64,000 nt of DNA, from contig SIJG01000132.1 in assembly GCA_023374025.1 (NCBI GenBank), positions 217,453 through 281,452 of the forward strand, given 5' to 3'. The stretch's first letter is position 1, and each line of letters opens with the position of its first letter. The position numbers and the translations under genes are program-made. Source of the stretch: Heterodera schachtii (lineage: Eukaryota; Nematoda; Chromadorea; Rhabditida; Heteroderidae). The notes beneath the pieces are model-generated. The model was given only the letters and a program-made list of their open reading frames with translations. It had not been told where the DNA came from and did no database searches. This document shows positions 53,901 through 63,156 of the stretch, in pieces.

Positions 53901-54214
53901 TGAGGTTTTTCCTTGAAAGATCTCGCAATGTCTTCGAGGACAAAACGCCTGGTGGGCTGAAATACGAGCGTTTGCAGTTCCCAATTAAGCCTGCATTCGC
54001 TATGACCATTCAAAAAGGTCAGGGCCAAACAATCAGCACTGTCGGCATTGACCTAGAAAGGGAAGTATTTACCCATGGTCAATTATATACTGCCTTTTCA
54101 AGGGCAACGGACGGCAACAATGTCCGTGTGCATGCTCCCAAAAGGGAGATCGATGCCCAAGGTCAAGCGAAAGTGCTGAACATTGTGGCCAAAAATATGC
54201 TCAAATTGCAATAA
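47990..54214 (+). CDS. Helitron RepHel transposase with N-terminal Ulp1-type protease
   Basis: A single open frame of 2074 codons. Residues 1-200 are polar and low-complexity with RGRPPK and RGGRPSKK motifs (AT-hook-like). Residues about 210-420 form a Ulp1/C48 protease with H315 (NHWTLIVYD), D331 (YFVDS), Q371 and C377 (QNDGNSCGYF). A zinc finger starts at C592 (CPHCGALLF...CC). The HUH replication initiator has FITFT, H1130-A-H1132 (GGPHAHIV) and Y1274/Y1278 (KYALKYPFKG). The PIF1-like helicase has Walker A 1635-1642 (GDGGTGKT), Walker B D1717-E1718 and a terminal TAFSR (R2038). The protein nicks and unwinds DNA for rolling-circle transposition. All key residues are present, so it may be active. 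Met1 and Met12 are both possible starts: Met12 (48023) follows TTTTGTTTTCAG, which looks like an acceptor, so an upstream exon is possible. Confidence 0.95.
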   Translation: MHTSSPHFCFQMTNKQKAKRKKNQERYQRQAEQSVSPGSSPVPDGSADENGVTSHPGITTPNIGAMKLSTPASSIGSKRRGRPPKAGAESIVTSQHSVSSVGTQIASATQNDESSPRNKKGKIDDFDRPMSALEAIASTPVSTQRNRGGRPSKKRGGHAGSGRSKANDSMSESSSMDQSSEATTSVAVLPTVPEKINFNTVRINFATSRNMACKIRRWADVGLYERDGETEQGPRSGPRFIETCWNRPNEWLNSSFTLVYLAYIASISQRKTIVVDSMASRTDVPRFRTLENCVFGYDPNVVPEVVLLPLHFPNHWTLIVYDVAHGAYFVDSLHMSSLSDERTALIQSIIADLVPGNPSIAVEYVQQLTKQNDGNSCGYFVCLYAESWLMNNRTFVLPDLSINYEKRRILWHINELYGTDNVPYHPREGVPTPCPIVYRHADDAQSTSNAVEPMEVDAHDDLMIIEPQTSGQAVNAILTQAQVAGENQADSRGVVSDSCIQQEPIAQADDVIFVRPKTPPRRSLRIQKRLSVSASRSPSPTLTVRPRTNTLGPATPLTKRCLMVHNGWHCAAAAAKHFPEYSHSGNLGDHKCPHCGALLFLHEDSSLCCRKGRVVLPKLNKHPQELMELIVGENQPKQGKEFVRRMSRYNNLLQFASVSAGNKPSPAGGPMAVILNGEFHRRISSMQAGSTQIPGFGQLYILDPVEAMEMRRNNPIFTGENVKNEDAFVQGHELNEATLELLVEMIQKYHPAAKAYKQAREQLQELLKKHNPEELRFFRMTLLNERRTPAALKDPKLHPHQIITPSTGEGMFAIHADPTGVPPQKGIWVENRQGRLTEIAPFNPWTDSLTYPLIKPLGDDGYITGIKYARPPSRKRKSDQDVVSLFDSEAESDNDSCDTQSVASSDAGSVASTSSLYGQIDKSKKFVSLRDHCKYYLAIREENVKMQYHHILSCGGGLGQRWVLDQAAKIDWQVATFLRRPDMDLRVSTPKNLLHYLVNQYNKQQARQNPNAQQRTVDDIGSVVRFNDNNVNCLQYWKKMYENCNTIFARCHNPKKARLFITFTNNREWPEFKANLYNNGQVFTDRFDMWMRVWISKIAEFREELYEKKFFGTILGYGESMEFQGRGGPHAHIVAQTDLDAVPHVIQEYIWAHIPLLPEKGDDTPIAEMHRQVRQLMHMQLHRCSDSWCGPSDPIYGRCKKGFPAPYSKCTVLRPDRPAMYFRPSPTDGGAQLEVNGLIYDNSHVVPYNPYVLLRYRVHHNVLFAYGNKANIKYALKYPFKGPGHCYVECKEESGNKIGIDEPAQYAKMNFRGATEAYAIVHSMPFARLSHHVVKLAIHLPNQQPIVYRAFQLVSKAQQIQQGELPETHCSAYWKQWQNEWKNDPKFKDILFEKVPEQFRWAKDKWVLYKRQQIKRPPIGRIVPVPPTDPERFALYSLMRHFPGDPDHLKMANGLLCTSFTEAAIMHGLLEDGKIWDKTLAEAALSRWPDQMRWLFVSIMVYGQPSNAVELWNKYKDQMYFPQGITTPAQRQAAELEALADIDWRLHSCFNLSCVHFGLPDPPNSIAKNTNAAINEFFFGDDDLNLPPGQPNPRPQQNTPPPLNTDQQAVFDAVVKAIQSDPRDATVPRRFFIFGDGGTGKTFLFGQIIRRLRKAPYNHKVLATASTGCAAILLPYGKTAHSTFRLGRDVSLDKLPSIPLESFFARRIREAQLIIIDEITMLHNTVIEVIDRVCKEMAIPQYKDLPFGGKTVIFSGDFKQSLPVVPHEGITAQVTACFQTSPLFRQFTTMKLTINQRLGQGQQAYLQMCRQIGLGETGEHFWIPPQFIVKSREELINFVYPNFQQLLGNDKELLNRLILAPHIDTCDEVNEMMMANVPGQVREYLSTDKPLDDRPLDIDEIESEVAALNRRTDSGMPPHCLRLKVGSVVVLLINKSDREGLINGTRIVLEELGDDRLVGRVINSNAIGGQVRFFLERSRNVFEDKTPGGLKYERLQFPIKPAFAMTIQKGQGQTISTVGIDLEREVFTHGQLYTAFSRATDGNNVRVHAPKREIDAQGQAKVLNIVAKNMLKLQ

Positions 54215-54565
54215 AAGAGCAATCCAAGCCAGTTTGGCATGACAACTGTTCACATTAACACATTGAGTGCGAAAATGCCACTTCATTACACAAAGCCTTG
54301 GGTCTCTATTGCATAAATCAAACGAGCAATAGTCCAGTGTGTGCGGTACTGTTCCGATGCCGCCCCATTCTCACCTGCACTTAAATATGCATATAAAGTA
54401 CTGCCACCTGGACTAAGGGAGGGAGGAGGGATGACGTGCGAGTTAGGGCACTTCCGGTTTCCATTGCACTGAAATATGCAATGTGTCAGCTCATTACTGA
54501 GTGAAACCAAGTGCATGTCGGCTGACGCAAAGACCCTAACACAAGACTAGGTAGCGAAGCTCAAG

Positions 54566-54580
54566 AAGCGCGCAGCGCTT
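54566..54580. terminator. Helitron 3' hairpin
   Basis: AAGCGC, loop GCA, GCGCTT: a perfect 6-bp stem upstream of CTAG at 54613. Helitron 3' hairpins act as transposition stop signals. The distance to the end is longer than typical, so the role is inferred. Confidence 0.55.
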
Positions 54581-55246
54581 TAAAGCAGCAGAAACACGCA
54601 AGCACACACCCGCTAGTTTGTTATTTATAATGATTGTATTTTAAAGGTTAAATTTAATCCAAAATTATTTATAAAATTGTTTAAAAAATTTTTGGGCAAT
54701 TAACATAATAAAAATCCAATGTAGCCTTTTAATTTACAATCTTTTTCAACTACTAATCTAACGTATGCTCAACGACCTTTACAATTGCATCGAGTCGAAC
54801 GCCCACCAAAAAATATCATTGTTTTCATTATTGTAAAGCTATATTTACAAGAATTTTATAAAGAAAAAATTTTTTATTAATTAAATATTATATTTTTATT
54901 TTTTTGTGTCCATATATCTTAAATTTATATTTAAATCATCAAATTTTTATTTTTGATAATAATTTGTTTTTATATTTAATTAAATATATATTTTTTGTTT
55001 AATCAATTAGTGAATTTTTTGTGGGACATAAAATGGAAAAATTGTGAAAAATTTCTGGAACCCCTTTATTCTTTTTATAAAGTCAAATGTTTTCGTCTTT
55101 TGAAGAGAATTTCTCATTTATATTCTATTATTTCATATTTTCATTAATTTCCAAATTGATTTTTTGCAATTAAATAATCTCGCCGAAATAATTTGAAACT
55201 TTTGATTATTATCGTCGATAAATTTGCCAAATTAATTTAATTAATT

Positions 55247-55435
55247 ATTTTGAATTCTTTAATTTCCTATTGGATTTGGCTTGGTCTCTCGCCGTAAACC
55301 TTCTTTCACATGGTAAGCAACTCCTTCTCATTTCACTCTTATTTGTACTAAAAATGTATTATTTCTTGTGAAGCTTATGCTGTTAACACAGTATCCAGGA
55401 AGCTCATGAATCGATGTGTAGTGAAAATTTTATAG
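55247..55435 (+). CDS. Putative exon pair, unidentified
   Basis: 55247-55312 reads FFNFLLDLAWSLAVNLLSH to the donor G|GTAAGC. 55374 onward, after GTGAAG, reads YAVNTVSRKLMNRCVVKIL then TAG, and joins in phase. An alternative acceptor (ACACAG) gives IQEAHESMCSENFIAE in another frame. Unproven. Confidence 0.25.
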
Positions 55436-55986
55436 CAGAAAATTTGATTTTCAATCAAAGAGAATAATAATTTTATGGGTAATTTTCAATATCGTTATTC
55501 CTTTATTTATTTTTTTACATTATTATTTTTAATGTTTATTATTGCTTTATATATAATGATATTTATTTGAATTAATATATATTATTTAATGATTAATTGA
55601 GTTGTGTTCAGATGCATTTTTTTAATTTTTCTAGCTATTTATTTATTCTTTAATATTTATTTGTTCTATGAATATATAGAGTCAATTTTTTTGTTTTTAT
55701 TTAAGAATTGTCTATCATTTTATCTATATTTATTTTTTGTTACTTTTCTGAGATTATTTTCGAATGTTTTAGTTTTTATGATGAATAATTTTCTGGTCAC
55801 GGTAAATGTTGTAATAATTTTCTGGTCACGGTAAATGTTGTAATTCAATTTATTATTAATATAGTTCCATATTTTAATATATTTTTATGGATAGAAGTTT
55901 AAATTAATTTTCTCAAAGCTTTTATTTATTTGCTTTTGCCTAAAATTATAAAAATTAAAAATTTGTTTTTTCAATTTTACTATTTT

Positions 55987-56127
55987 TTAAAATTTGCCTT
56001 CAAATATTGTTTTAATTGACCTTAATCCCTTGCTTTCAATTCCCACACATGCATTGATGTAAGCGAACGATTCGTACAGCATTTTGGTCAATTCCTCTGT
56101 CCATTCCATTAAAGAATTCCATAATCT
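55987..56127 (-). CDS. Putative exon, unidentified amphipathic protein
   Basis: The minus strand is open for about 47 codons: LWNSLMEWTEELTKMLYESF then AYINACVGIESKGLRSI, ending in TAA. The GC-richer core is 56035-56110. A region this AT-rich rarely stays open with such composition by chance. No family recognised. Confidence 0.35.
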   Translation of the reverse strand, partial: RLWNSLMEWTEELTKMLYESFAYINACVGIESKGLRSIKTIFEGKF

Positions 56128-57170
56128 TTTAAATTTTTTTATTTAACCAAAATAAAATTATTTTTTTATAAAAATTCTTAATTTTTTTTTCTTTTCTTAA
56201 TTAGTCAGTTTTTTATAAACTTTTTAATTTAACTTATCAGCTTTTTTATATAGTTTTCATTTAATTTTGTTGGATTTACATTGCGAATGAAAACAATATA
56301 AAATTACTAATACTTAAATATATTTTTAATTTTTATCAGATTAACTAAGTGAATTCATAATTTGTCTTCGGTTCAACTTATAATTTTCATTTAAATGGAT
56401 TATTTTGTTTATTTGAAAGTTTTTCATTTTTATTTTAATATTGATTACTCATACCTAATTTATTGTTAAAATTTCCAAACTTCTTAATATATTAATTCAC
56501 TTTAAGTTTTTATAATTTGCTACAATTTTCGAAATTGCCTAATAAATTTTAGGACATAAATCATATAAACAAATTTCAGCAAATTAATTTTCAGATTTTT
56601 ATTTTAAATTGTATAATTTAATATTATTATTTGTTTTCTTTTATGAGATGCCTATAAAAATTCATAATAATCTCAATTATTCTTATAATCATTTTTTTAT
56701 GGTAAAATATTAATATTGTTTGCAACATTACTCATATATGAGTTGGTTTAATGTGAGTCAAATTTATTTGGTTTAATTTATATTAGATGGTTTCCTGTTT
56801 AAACATTGCGCATTATACAGATTCTCTTCTACTCGTTTTCCTAAGTTTTATTAATGTTGATATTTATAAGCCATGAGAAACATAAGTTTGTGTATATTTT
56901 TTAATTTTGTGTAGAATAAATAATATTATTTCTTTAAGTATTCTATTTACTCGTCGGTTCATGATATAAAAGTTAAATTTCACATTTTTGTTTAATAAAA
57001 AAATATAGAATTTGATAATTTTATTTCAAATTAACAGTTCTTTTCTGTTATTCGAAGAACAATCACAGGTTTTTGTAGGTCTTTTATCTAATTATGCAAT
57101 TAAAACTTATATAATTTATAAATGTTTAACAATTCTTTCTCATTTTTTGCTTGTCACAATTTTGCAACAG

Positions 57171-57251
57171 AAAAAATTAATGCCTACAGAGAAGCACAAC
57201 ATGCAATGTCGTTGCCATTGAATCGGATGATGACAAATTCATTGACAAATG
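57171..57251 (+). CDS. Putative internal exon, unidentified
   Basis: Bounded by TTTGCAACAG and G|GTAAAA, open as KINAYREAQHAMSLPLNRMM then TNSLTN. An overlapping frame (57012-57221) is hydrophobic and less convincing. Confidence 0.35.
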
Positions 57252-57480
57252 GTAAAATCTAACTATACTAAGTGTGGTTTTTTTGAATTGAGATTTATTA
57301 TTGACACGAAAATTTGCAAAAAAAAAATAAAATAAAATAGAACACGGCAGAAAGAAACTTTTTAAAATTAAGAATAACAAATATTAATGTTTATAAAATT
57401 GTTTACATTTTGTGTTTTTCTATTTCCTCAAATTTACTTTTTTTAATAATTTAAACAATTAATTACTTTATAATGTGCTT

Positions 57481-57660
57481 TTGAGAGAATGAGAGAGAGA
57501 GAGAGAAGAAAGAGAGAGGGAGAGAGAGAGAAGTGAGGGTAGAGAGAGAAGAGAGGAGAGAGAGAAAGGTAGAGCTTAGAGAGGTTTGGTGAAAGGATGA
57601 CATAGAGACAAAAGAAAGAGACAGGAAGAGAAAAGGAGACAAAGAGGAGAGAAACGAGAC
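57481..57660. repeat. GA-rich microsatellite
   Basis: About 180 bp of imperfect GAGAGA and AGAAAG repeats. The minus-strand Ser/Leu/Phe-rich frame across it is not a gene. Confidence 0.95.
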
Positions 57661-57726
57661 TTTGATGAAAAACAAATTTATTAATTAAACTATCAAAAAA
57701 TTTATTTTAAATTATCTGAAAAACTC

Positions 57727-57765
57727 CGAGCGGTTGGCGCCGCGAAGCGGCGCCTAGCGCTCGTT
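57727..57765. repeat. GC-rich hairpin in AT-rich DNA
   Basis: Nested stems CGAGCG/CGCTCG and GGCGCCGC/GCGGCGCC with a GAA loop. Composition relates it to the hairpins at 6005 and 19629. Confidence 0.75.
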
Positions 57766-57968
57766 AAAATATTATTTTGATCATACTTATATAATCTTTT
57801 TATTACTTTTAATTAAACATATTTTGGCAATGTGTTTTTTATTCGTCTCTTTTGATTGACAAATTTAATATATTCTGGCAATTACGTATAGTTTTGTCTT
57901 TTTGCTTACCTTTTAATTAATATTAAAAACTCTTGGTAATTTTAATAGATGCAAAATATGTTATTTAT

Positions 57969-58590
57969 ACGGCTATAAATTATATGTATGAAGAAAGGGG
58001 CTCAAAAATAGCTTTTCTACGTTAAAATTTTTAGATTTGGAGAAGGTTTTAAGTGCATATAAAAGCATATTTTGGGGTTTTTCGAGAATAAATGCATATT
58101 TTGCTTTTTTAGGCTTTTAGAGCATATTTCGGTCATTTTTTGGAAATTTTCACAAGAAAAATCCGAAAAAGCGAAAAATACACCCATAAGGATCGACTTT
58201 TTGGGAAATTTTAAAAAAATACACCCTTGAAAAACTAAAAATTTTGAATTTTTGCAAAAACTTTTGAAAAAAATTGATACAAGATACAAAAAAAAGTAAA
58301 ATTTTGAGGATAAAACAAAAATTCAAAATTGCATATGTAAATTATGAAATCTACAATTGTTTAAAAAAGCTCCTTAGTCATTGTCTTGGAGTTTTTAAAG
58401 TCATTTCTGAATTTTTACACAATTTTTTGGCATTTTTTGAAGGTTAAAAGCCATATTTGGCAGTTTTTAATGCATTTTTTAGTGCATATTTGGGCATTTT
58501 TCGGATTTTTAGGGCATATTTGGAGGATTTTTAGTGCATATTTTATGCGCATATTTAGCAATTTTTAGTGCATATAATTTATGGCCCTAG
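57969..58590. mobile_element. hAT-like MITE, second GCATATTT-filled copy
   Basis: The ends contain TATAAATTATATG (left) and CATATAATTTATGGCCCTAG (right), inverted with some wear. TTATTTAT flanks both sides (57961-57968 and 58591-58598). The interior is full of GTGCATATTT motifs, as in 17579-18218. Confidence 0.8.
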
Positions 58591-59398
58591 TTATTTATCA
58601 TCTTATGGTTTTTAATAAAAATAATAATTAATTTTCTTGGATAATTCTGCTGATCCTTTTGGCAAAGTTAATTTAAGTGATCAACATGAAATTTATTTCA
58701 ATGTTCCTTTTTTAATCAATAAAAATTTAATTAAAATTTACTTCATTTAATAAATATTTGTATCGAGACCATAATTTAAAATTATTCTTTTTAGCAAATA
58801 TTTTTTTTAATTGTGTTTTAAATTTTTTATGTTATTTATAAAGTCTTAACAGTTTTTAACAGGAATTCATTTTAAATAAACAAAATTACATCAAATTTTC
58901 AAAATAATTTTATTTTATCTTTAATTTTAATAATTTTTATGCTGTGTACAAAGAATAATTTTTTGTATTTATAATTTAATTATTTAGTTTTGAATTTTCT
59001 GGCCCTTATTTAAAAATTTGTTTTAATCAACACTTTCACGTTAAGATGCCTATTATTGATATTATGTGTATGGTCGTGTTTTTAAGTAAAAGTCAAAATT
59101 ATAATTCACATTTTATTTTTAATAATTAATATTCTAAATTTTCTTGTAGATCAATATTTTCATATTCCATATTCTTTGATATTAATTTAGATTTGTGTAT
59201 ATTGTCGTCTAATTATTCTAACCGAGTAATAGTGCTGGTAATAAATTTTTAGATTCAAACAATAATTATTTTTATTTATTTTGTTGACGCTTTTATTTTT
59301 CATTATTTGTTTTGTAATAAAATTAAAAGTAAAAATATCGCAAAAAATTTATCTTAATATAATTTGCGTCAACTTTAAAATAATTTTTTAAAGATAAA

Positions 59399-59592
59399 TT
59401 AAAATATTATTAATTTAAAATTCATTCTCGAATTCCTGTCTTCGTATAATTTCGGTATGCTTGAGTTTTCTTCAAAATTTTCCAAGATTAATAAAGCGTA
59501 GTAATGTTTACCAAACTTCGAAATTGAAGTTTTTACAATATTTAATGATTTATATAACCAGGGTTTAGATTTTTGGTCATAACCTTTTTTTT
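59399..59592 (-). CDS. Putative exon, 63 open codons
   Basis: Reads GYDQKSKPWLYKSLNIVKTS then ISKFGKHYYALLILENFEEN and SSIPKLYEDRNSRMN before TAA. Long for this composition. There is no ATG near the start, so it would be an internal or terminal exon. Confidence 0.3.
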
Positions 59593-59668
59593 ATCGATAG
59601 CATAGAGAAAAACAAAAAAGCACATTTTCCATATTTTTTTTATATTTATGAATCAATTTTAATAGACA

Positions 59669-59878
59669 CTAATTTTTGATATTTGTAATTGTGATGCCTA
59701 AAGGCATAAAGAATGATATATTTTTGCATTTTACGAAGTTGAATAGTTTTGTGATTTTCTGACAACTTTTCAGCGCCTTCTGACCTTTAACAGTTATAAA
59801 AAATATTACATCCAATTGCATAATAAAATGTAATTGATACTTTATCGACAAAAAATATAAAAAACTTATGACTAACAA
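59669..59878 (-). CDS. Hypothetical 69-codon frame with signal-like N-terminus
   Basis: MLVISFLYFLSIKYQLHFIM then a Lys/Cys-containing part (VKGQKALKSCQKITKL). It directly precedes 59399-59592 on the same strand. The T-rich composition favours hydrophobic chance frames, so confidence is low. Confidence 0.2.
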   Translation of the reverse strand: MLVISFLYFLSIKYQLHFIMQLDVIFFITVKGQKALKSCQKITKLFNFVKCKNISFFMPLGITITNIKN

Positions 59879-60538
59879 AGTGCAAAAAGAGAAATTTAAA
59901 ATTTTTTCACAAAATTTTGTTAAATAACTGAAGCTTTTAAATTTATAGGTTAATAGAGAATTTCTTTTAGCTATTCGAATGGTAAAAAAGGAAAATAAAG
60001 TGGACTTTTGAGGAACGGAAAAGGACCAATTAGATGGGCAAACAACTTATTAAATTGACTAAGTTTACGCTAAATTATGATTCATAAATAATACTATTTA
60101 TTTTTCCATACTAACAATTTTCTTGCAATTATTCATTTTTCTATTTTTGATTTTTCAATGCTTTATATATTGAGTCGAATTTAAATTGTTTTACCAATGT
60201 TTAACAACTTTTGCATGGTATTTTAAGACAGTACTGAATTTATATTTATATTATTTTTAACAATATCTAATTAAATGTTATTAATCCAAAAAAAAAAGAT
60301 TAAATAATATAAAAGGTTTCTTAATGCTTTAAACCAAATGTCAGTGTTGAGGTTATATTTGTTTCAATTAAATATTTAAAATTTCATTTGGGATATTCTG
60401 ATGAATAAATGTCTTTAAAATCTTCAAATTTCAAAAAAGACCAACTCATTAAATTATCATTTGCAAAAATCTTTTGACTCTTTTAAAAACAATAAAATAA
60501 TCTTTTATTGATTTAAATTATATTAGATTTTGTAACAG

Positions 60539-60658
60539 CAGCGCATTTTGAAAAGCTTTGTTTTTAATTCACTTGCTGCAGAGTTAAGTTATTCAAAAAA
60601 TGACATGTCTGAGTATATTTTGTATGTACTTCGCCACATTTTAAACATGGCATATTAA
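60539..60658 (+). CDS. Putative terminal exon, unidentified
   Basis: After TTTTGTAACAG: QRILKSFVFNSLAAELSYSK then NDMSEYILYVLRHILNMAY-stop, 39 residues. Balanced composition and a strong acceptor. Confidence 0.35.
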   Translation, partial: QRILKSFVFNSLAAELSYSKNDMSEYILYVLRHILNMAY

Positions 60659-61265
60659 CAATATTTTATGAAAATATAATTTATAATTTCTTAAAAATTA
60701 TCCTTATTTTTTTTCTTTATTTATTACTAATTTTTTAAATTAAATAACTATTTAAGAGATTTTGGCTTAATTTTACCGCAGTTGCTATACTTAATTCCCT
60801 CGTTCTTTTTCTTTTCTCGCACGTAAATTGAACTGAGTATGTTTTTTAACTTTATTTTTAAAGATTATATTTTATAAGATATATTTTGGATTAATATTTT
60901 TAAATTTCTTCTTTTTATGATTGGATTATCATTATAATTTTTTCTTTTATTGGTCTGACTTCATATATTGTGCTATTTCCTATATATAACAGCATTTTTA
61001 CACAAGTTTTTTTGCATAAAAATGTAAAATGTTTCTTATATAGAAATAACAGATAGGGATGTCAATAATGTAAACACATTTTTATCCTGGATTCTCTATG
61101 CTTTAACATATTTTTACTATTCGGAGGGTTTTTTACATAATTTACATAATCGTTGATTTTTAATATTTTTTTTTATGCAAAAGATATGAAAATTTAATTT
61201 TTAAAATACTAAAATGGTTATTGCTTTTTGTGATTTTGCAAAAGTAATTATTTTTTTACGTCAAA

Positions 61266-61623
61266 ATGGTGTTATATTTCATTTTTGCTTCGATTTTCTC
61301 ATGTCTTCATTTTTCCTCAGCAGAAGTCGTTACTTTTATTATTTTTTAATTTTATATTCATATGAAAACAAAAATAAATAAAAATTTCCAGGATTAAAAT
61401 TACATTCATTAATTTTTTAATGTCAATTTAAATCTTGACTTCTACATGTCTAATTATTATGAATGTGTGTTCACAATCTCATTTGTAGAAATTCGCCCAA
61501 GCTCCTGTGCACACAAAACATTCCGCAAATAAAGCTGCCGATGTAAAACTTGAAAAGACGACGGAGAGCCTTTGTAGAAACGTTGGATTTCACATAATTC
61601 TTTCATTTCTTAGCAGAAAATAA
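61266..61623 (+). CDS. Putative small secreted protein, two exons
   Basis: Exon 1 (61266-61325) encodes MVLYFIFASIFSCLHFSSAE, a textbook signal peptide with a likely cut after SSA. Exon 2 (61489-61623), after ATTTGTAG, encodes KFAQAPVHTKHSANKAADVK then LEKTTESLCRNVG and a hydrophobic end before TAA. They join in phase 0 to give 64 residues. The weak point is the donor, GTCGTT. If unspliced, exon 1 runs only to VVTFIIF-stop. No homologue recognised. Confidence 0.35.
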
Positions 61624-61848
61624 AGAGATTATTCTGAATTGTAAAATTCACATAATTTTTTATAATTTTTATAATTTATAATGAGCCATATTGGTTTTAA
61701 TGGATTTATCTTTCTGATATTTTTGTTTGTTATAATTCTAATAAAATAAGTTTTATTTTTATGTAAGTTGGATTTTAATCAAATATTGGTGAACTTTCAA
61801 TATCAATTATATTGCATATCCGAAATATTTTTAAGAATATATTTTTAG

Positions 61849-61948
61849 TTATTTACTTTTAATTTTTCTTCTCGTTGGCCGACCTCTAACTACGGGAATT
61901 GTTATTTCCTTGAAATGCTGTTGCTGCTGCTGCTGATGGATAATGTTG
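61849..61948 (-). CDS. Putative terminal exon with polyQ and AT-hook-like motif
   Basis: After GAAACAG: NIIHQQQQQQHFKEITIP then VVRGRPTRRKIKSK-stop. RGRP with flanking basic residues is the AT-hook core that binds AT-rich minor grooves. Alternative frames through the CAG run exist. Confidence 0.3.
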
Positions 61949-62358
61949 CTGTTTCAATTTGTTGATTTAATAATTAATTCTTTCTTTATTTGTGCAACGT
62001 GTAATTTAATTTCCTTTAATTGCTATATTTTTTACAATACAGACTGAATTTTAAATGGGATAAAGCTTTAAAAAGATTAAATATGAGATAATTAATTTAA
62101 CAATTTTCCTTATTTTTGTGTTTAAATTTTGGACACTTTTTGTAGATGACATCACTTGGATGATTTATTCTCAGTAATATATTTAAACCTTATCTTAATT
62201 TAGTTTATATACTATTTGTTTAAGTTATCAACTGTTGTTTTTCTGCTTTGTTAGTTTAAAATATATATTTTGTACAGTTTAAGATTTTAATAATTATCCA
62301 AAAAATATTTCATTTATAAAGCCTTTAATTAAAAATTAAAATTAATTAATTTAAATAC

Positions 62359-62423
62359 CAAATGATACATTCGATGTGTTTTGTGTAATCCTCACAATCA
62401 GCAGGATGCGGTTTTCTATCATT
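62359..62423 (-). CDS. Putative exon, chitin-binding (peritrophin-A)-like
   Basis: Between TTATTTTAG and TG|GTATTT: NDRKPHPADCEDYTKHIECI. The HPxDC-xxY-xxx-C pattern resembles CBM14 domains. It is too short to be sure. Confidence 0.25.
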
Positions 62424-63042
62424 CTAAAATAATTTTTAATCTCATTTCCAATTATATTGAAATAAATCAGAAAAAAAATTATTTTTATAAGTTTTGTGTG
62501 TGAGAAGAATTAATTTGTCAAATAAATAAATGTTCAATCAACTCCCTTCATTTTTTAAAAGTCGTCGTCGTTTTATTTTTAAATGGGTTTTTTCTTTTTT
62601 TTGTTCAATAAATAATTATGTATGATTTGAGAATTAATCACTTTATTTAAAGGAATTCCGTTTCATTAATTGCCACACTATTATGTATTGGAGTAAGTAT
62701 ATTTATTTAGAATTTATATTTTGCGGCATTGCCTGCGCCGAATTCATTTTAATAAAATTTATTATTATATACTTCAAATTTTATATTTTGTGAATAATTT
62801 TCAAATGAATCATTAAAATTTTATTATCAATTATTATAATTTTTATGAATGGATAACTTGACTGGAAAAACTGCAGTAGATTCAGTCAAAAATTACAAAT
62901 TTTTGTTTATTTATTAAATAATTCTGATTATGTTTTTTAATAAAAATTTGAAACTTTTAATAGTTTATGAAATATGAAATAGTGTTTTTTATGTCTTGTA
63001 TTGATCAATTTATAAAAAAATGTATTCTTATAAATTAATAAT

Positions 63043-63156
63043 TTATAATATTCTTAAAACTTGCACCGGGCGTGTTTGGTCTCCTTTTTTCAATTCTTCT
63101 GCACTTCCAAATTGTTGCGCAGCATTGACCAACATTGGTTGCACAAGCTGACCAAA
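63043..63156 (-). CDS. Putative terminal exon, unidentified
   Basis: After GTTTAAAG: FGQLVQPMLVNAAQQFGSAE then ELKKGDQTRPVQVLRIL-stop, 37 residues, balanced composition. A second GC-richer island at 63204-63240 (plus MPGQLTAYVQENCW, or minus NTQQFSWTYAVSWPG) may be a neighbour exon. Confidence 0.35.
   Translation of the reverse strand, partial: FGQLVQPMLVNAAQQFGSAEELKKGDQTRPVQVLRIL

Larger units (their letters stand above)
46644..54616 (+). mobile_element. Autonomous Helitron (3' end CTAG|T well supported, 5' end tentative)
   Basis: The GC-richer block 46.7-54.6 kb stands out from AT-rich flanks. The 3' end is taken at CTAG (54613-54616) followed by T, with a perfect AAGCGC-GCA-GCGCTT hairpin at 54566-54580, as expected for rolling-circle Helitrons (CTRR end, hairpin upstream, A/T target). 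The hairpin lies 32 bases from the end, farther than the usual 10-12. The 5' TC is placed provisionally at 46644 (A|TCTTTAATTG), before the minisatellite. This is only one of several possible TC starts. Confidence 0.6.

Noticed and set aside
55604..55834. 76-codon hydrophobic frame
   Set aside because: Phe/Leu/Ile/Tyr composition is what T-rich DNA gives by chance; no splice sites or balanced residues.
57463..57675. 70-codon Ser/Leu-rich minus frame
   Set aside because: Antisense of the GA microsatellite.
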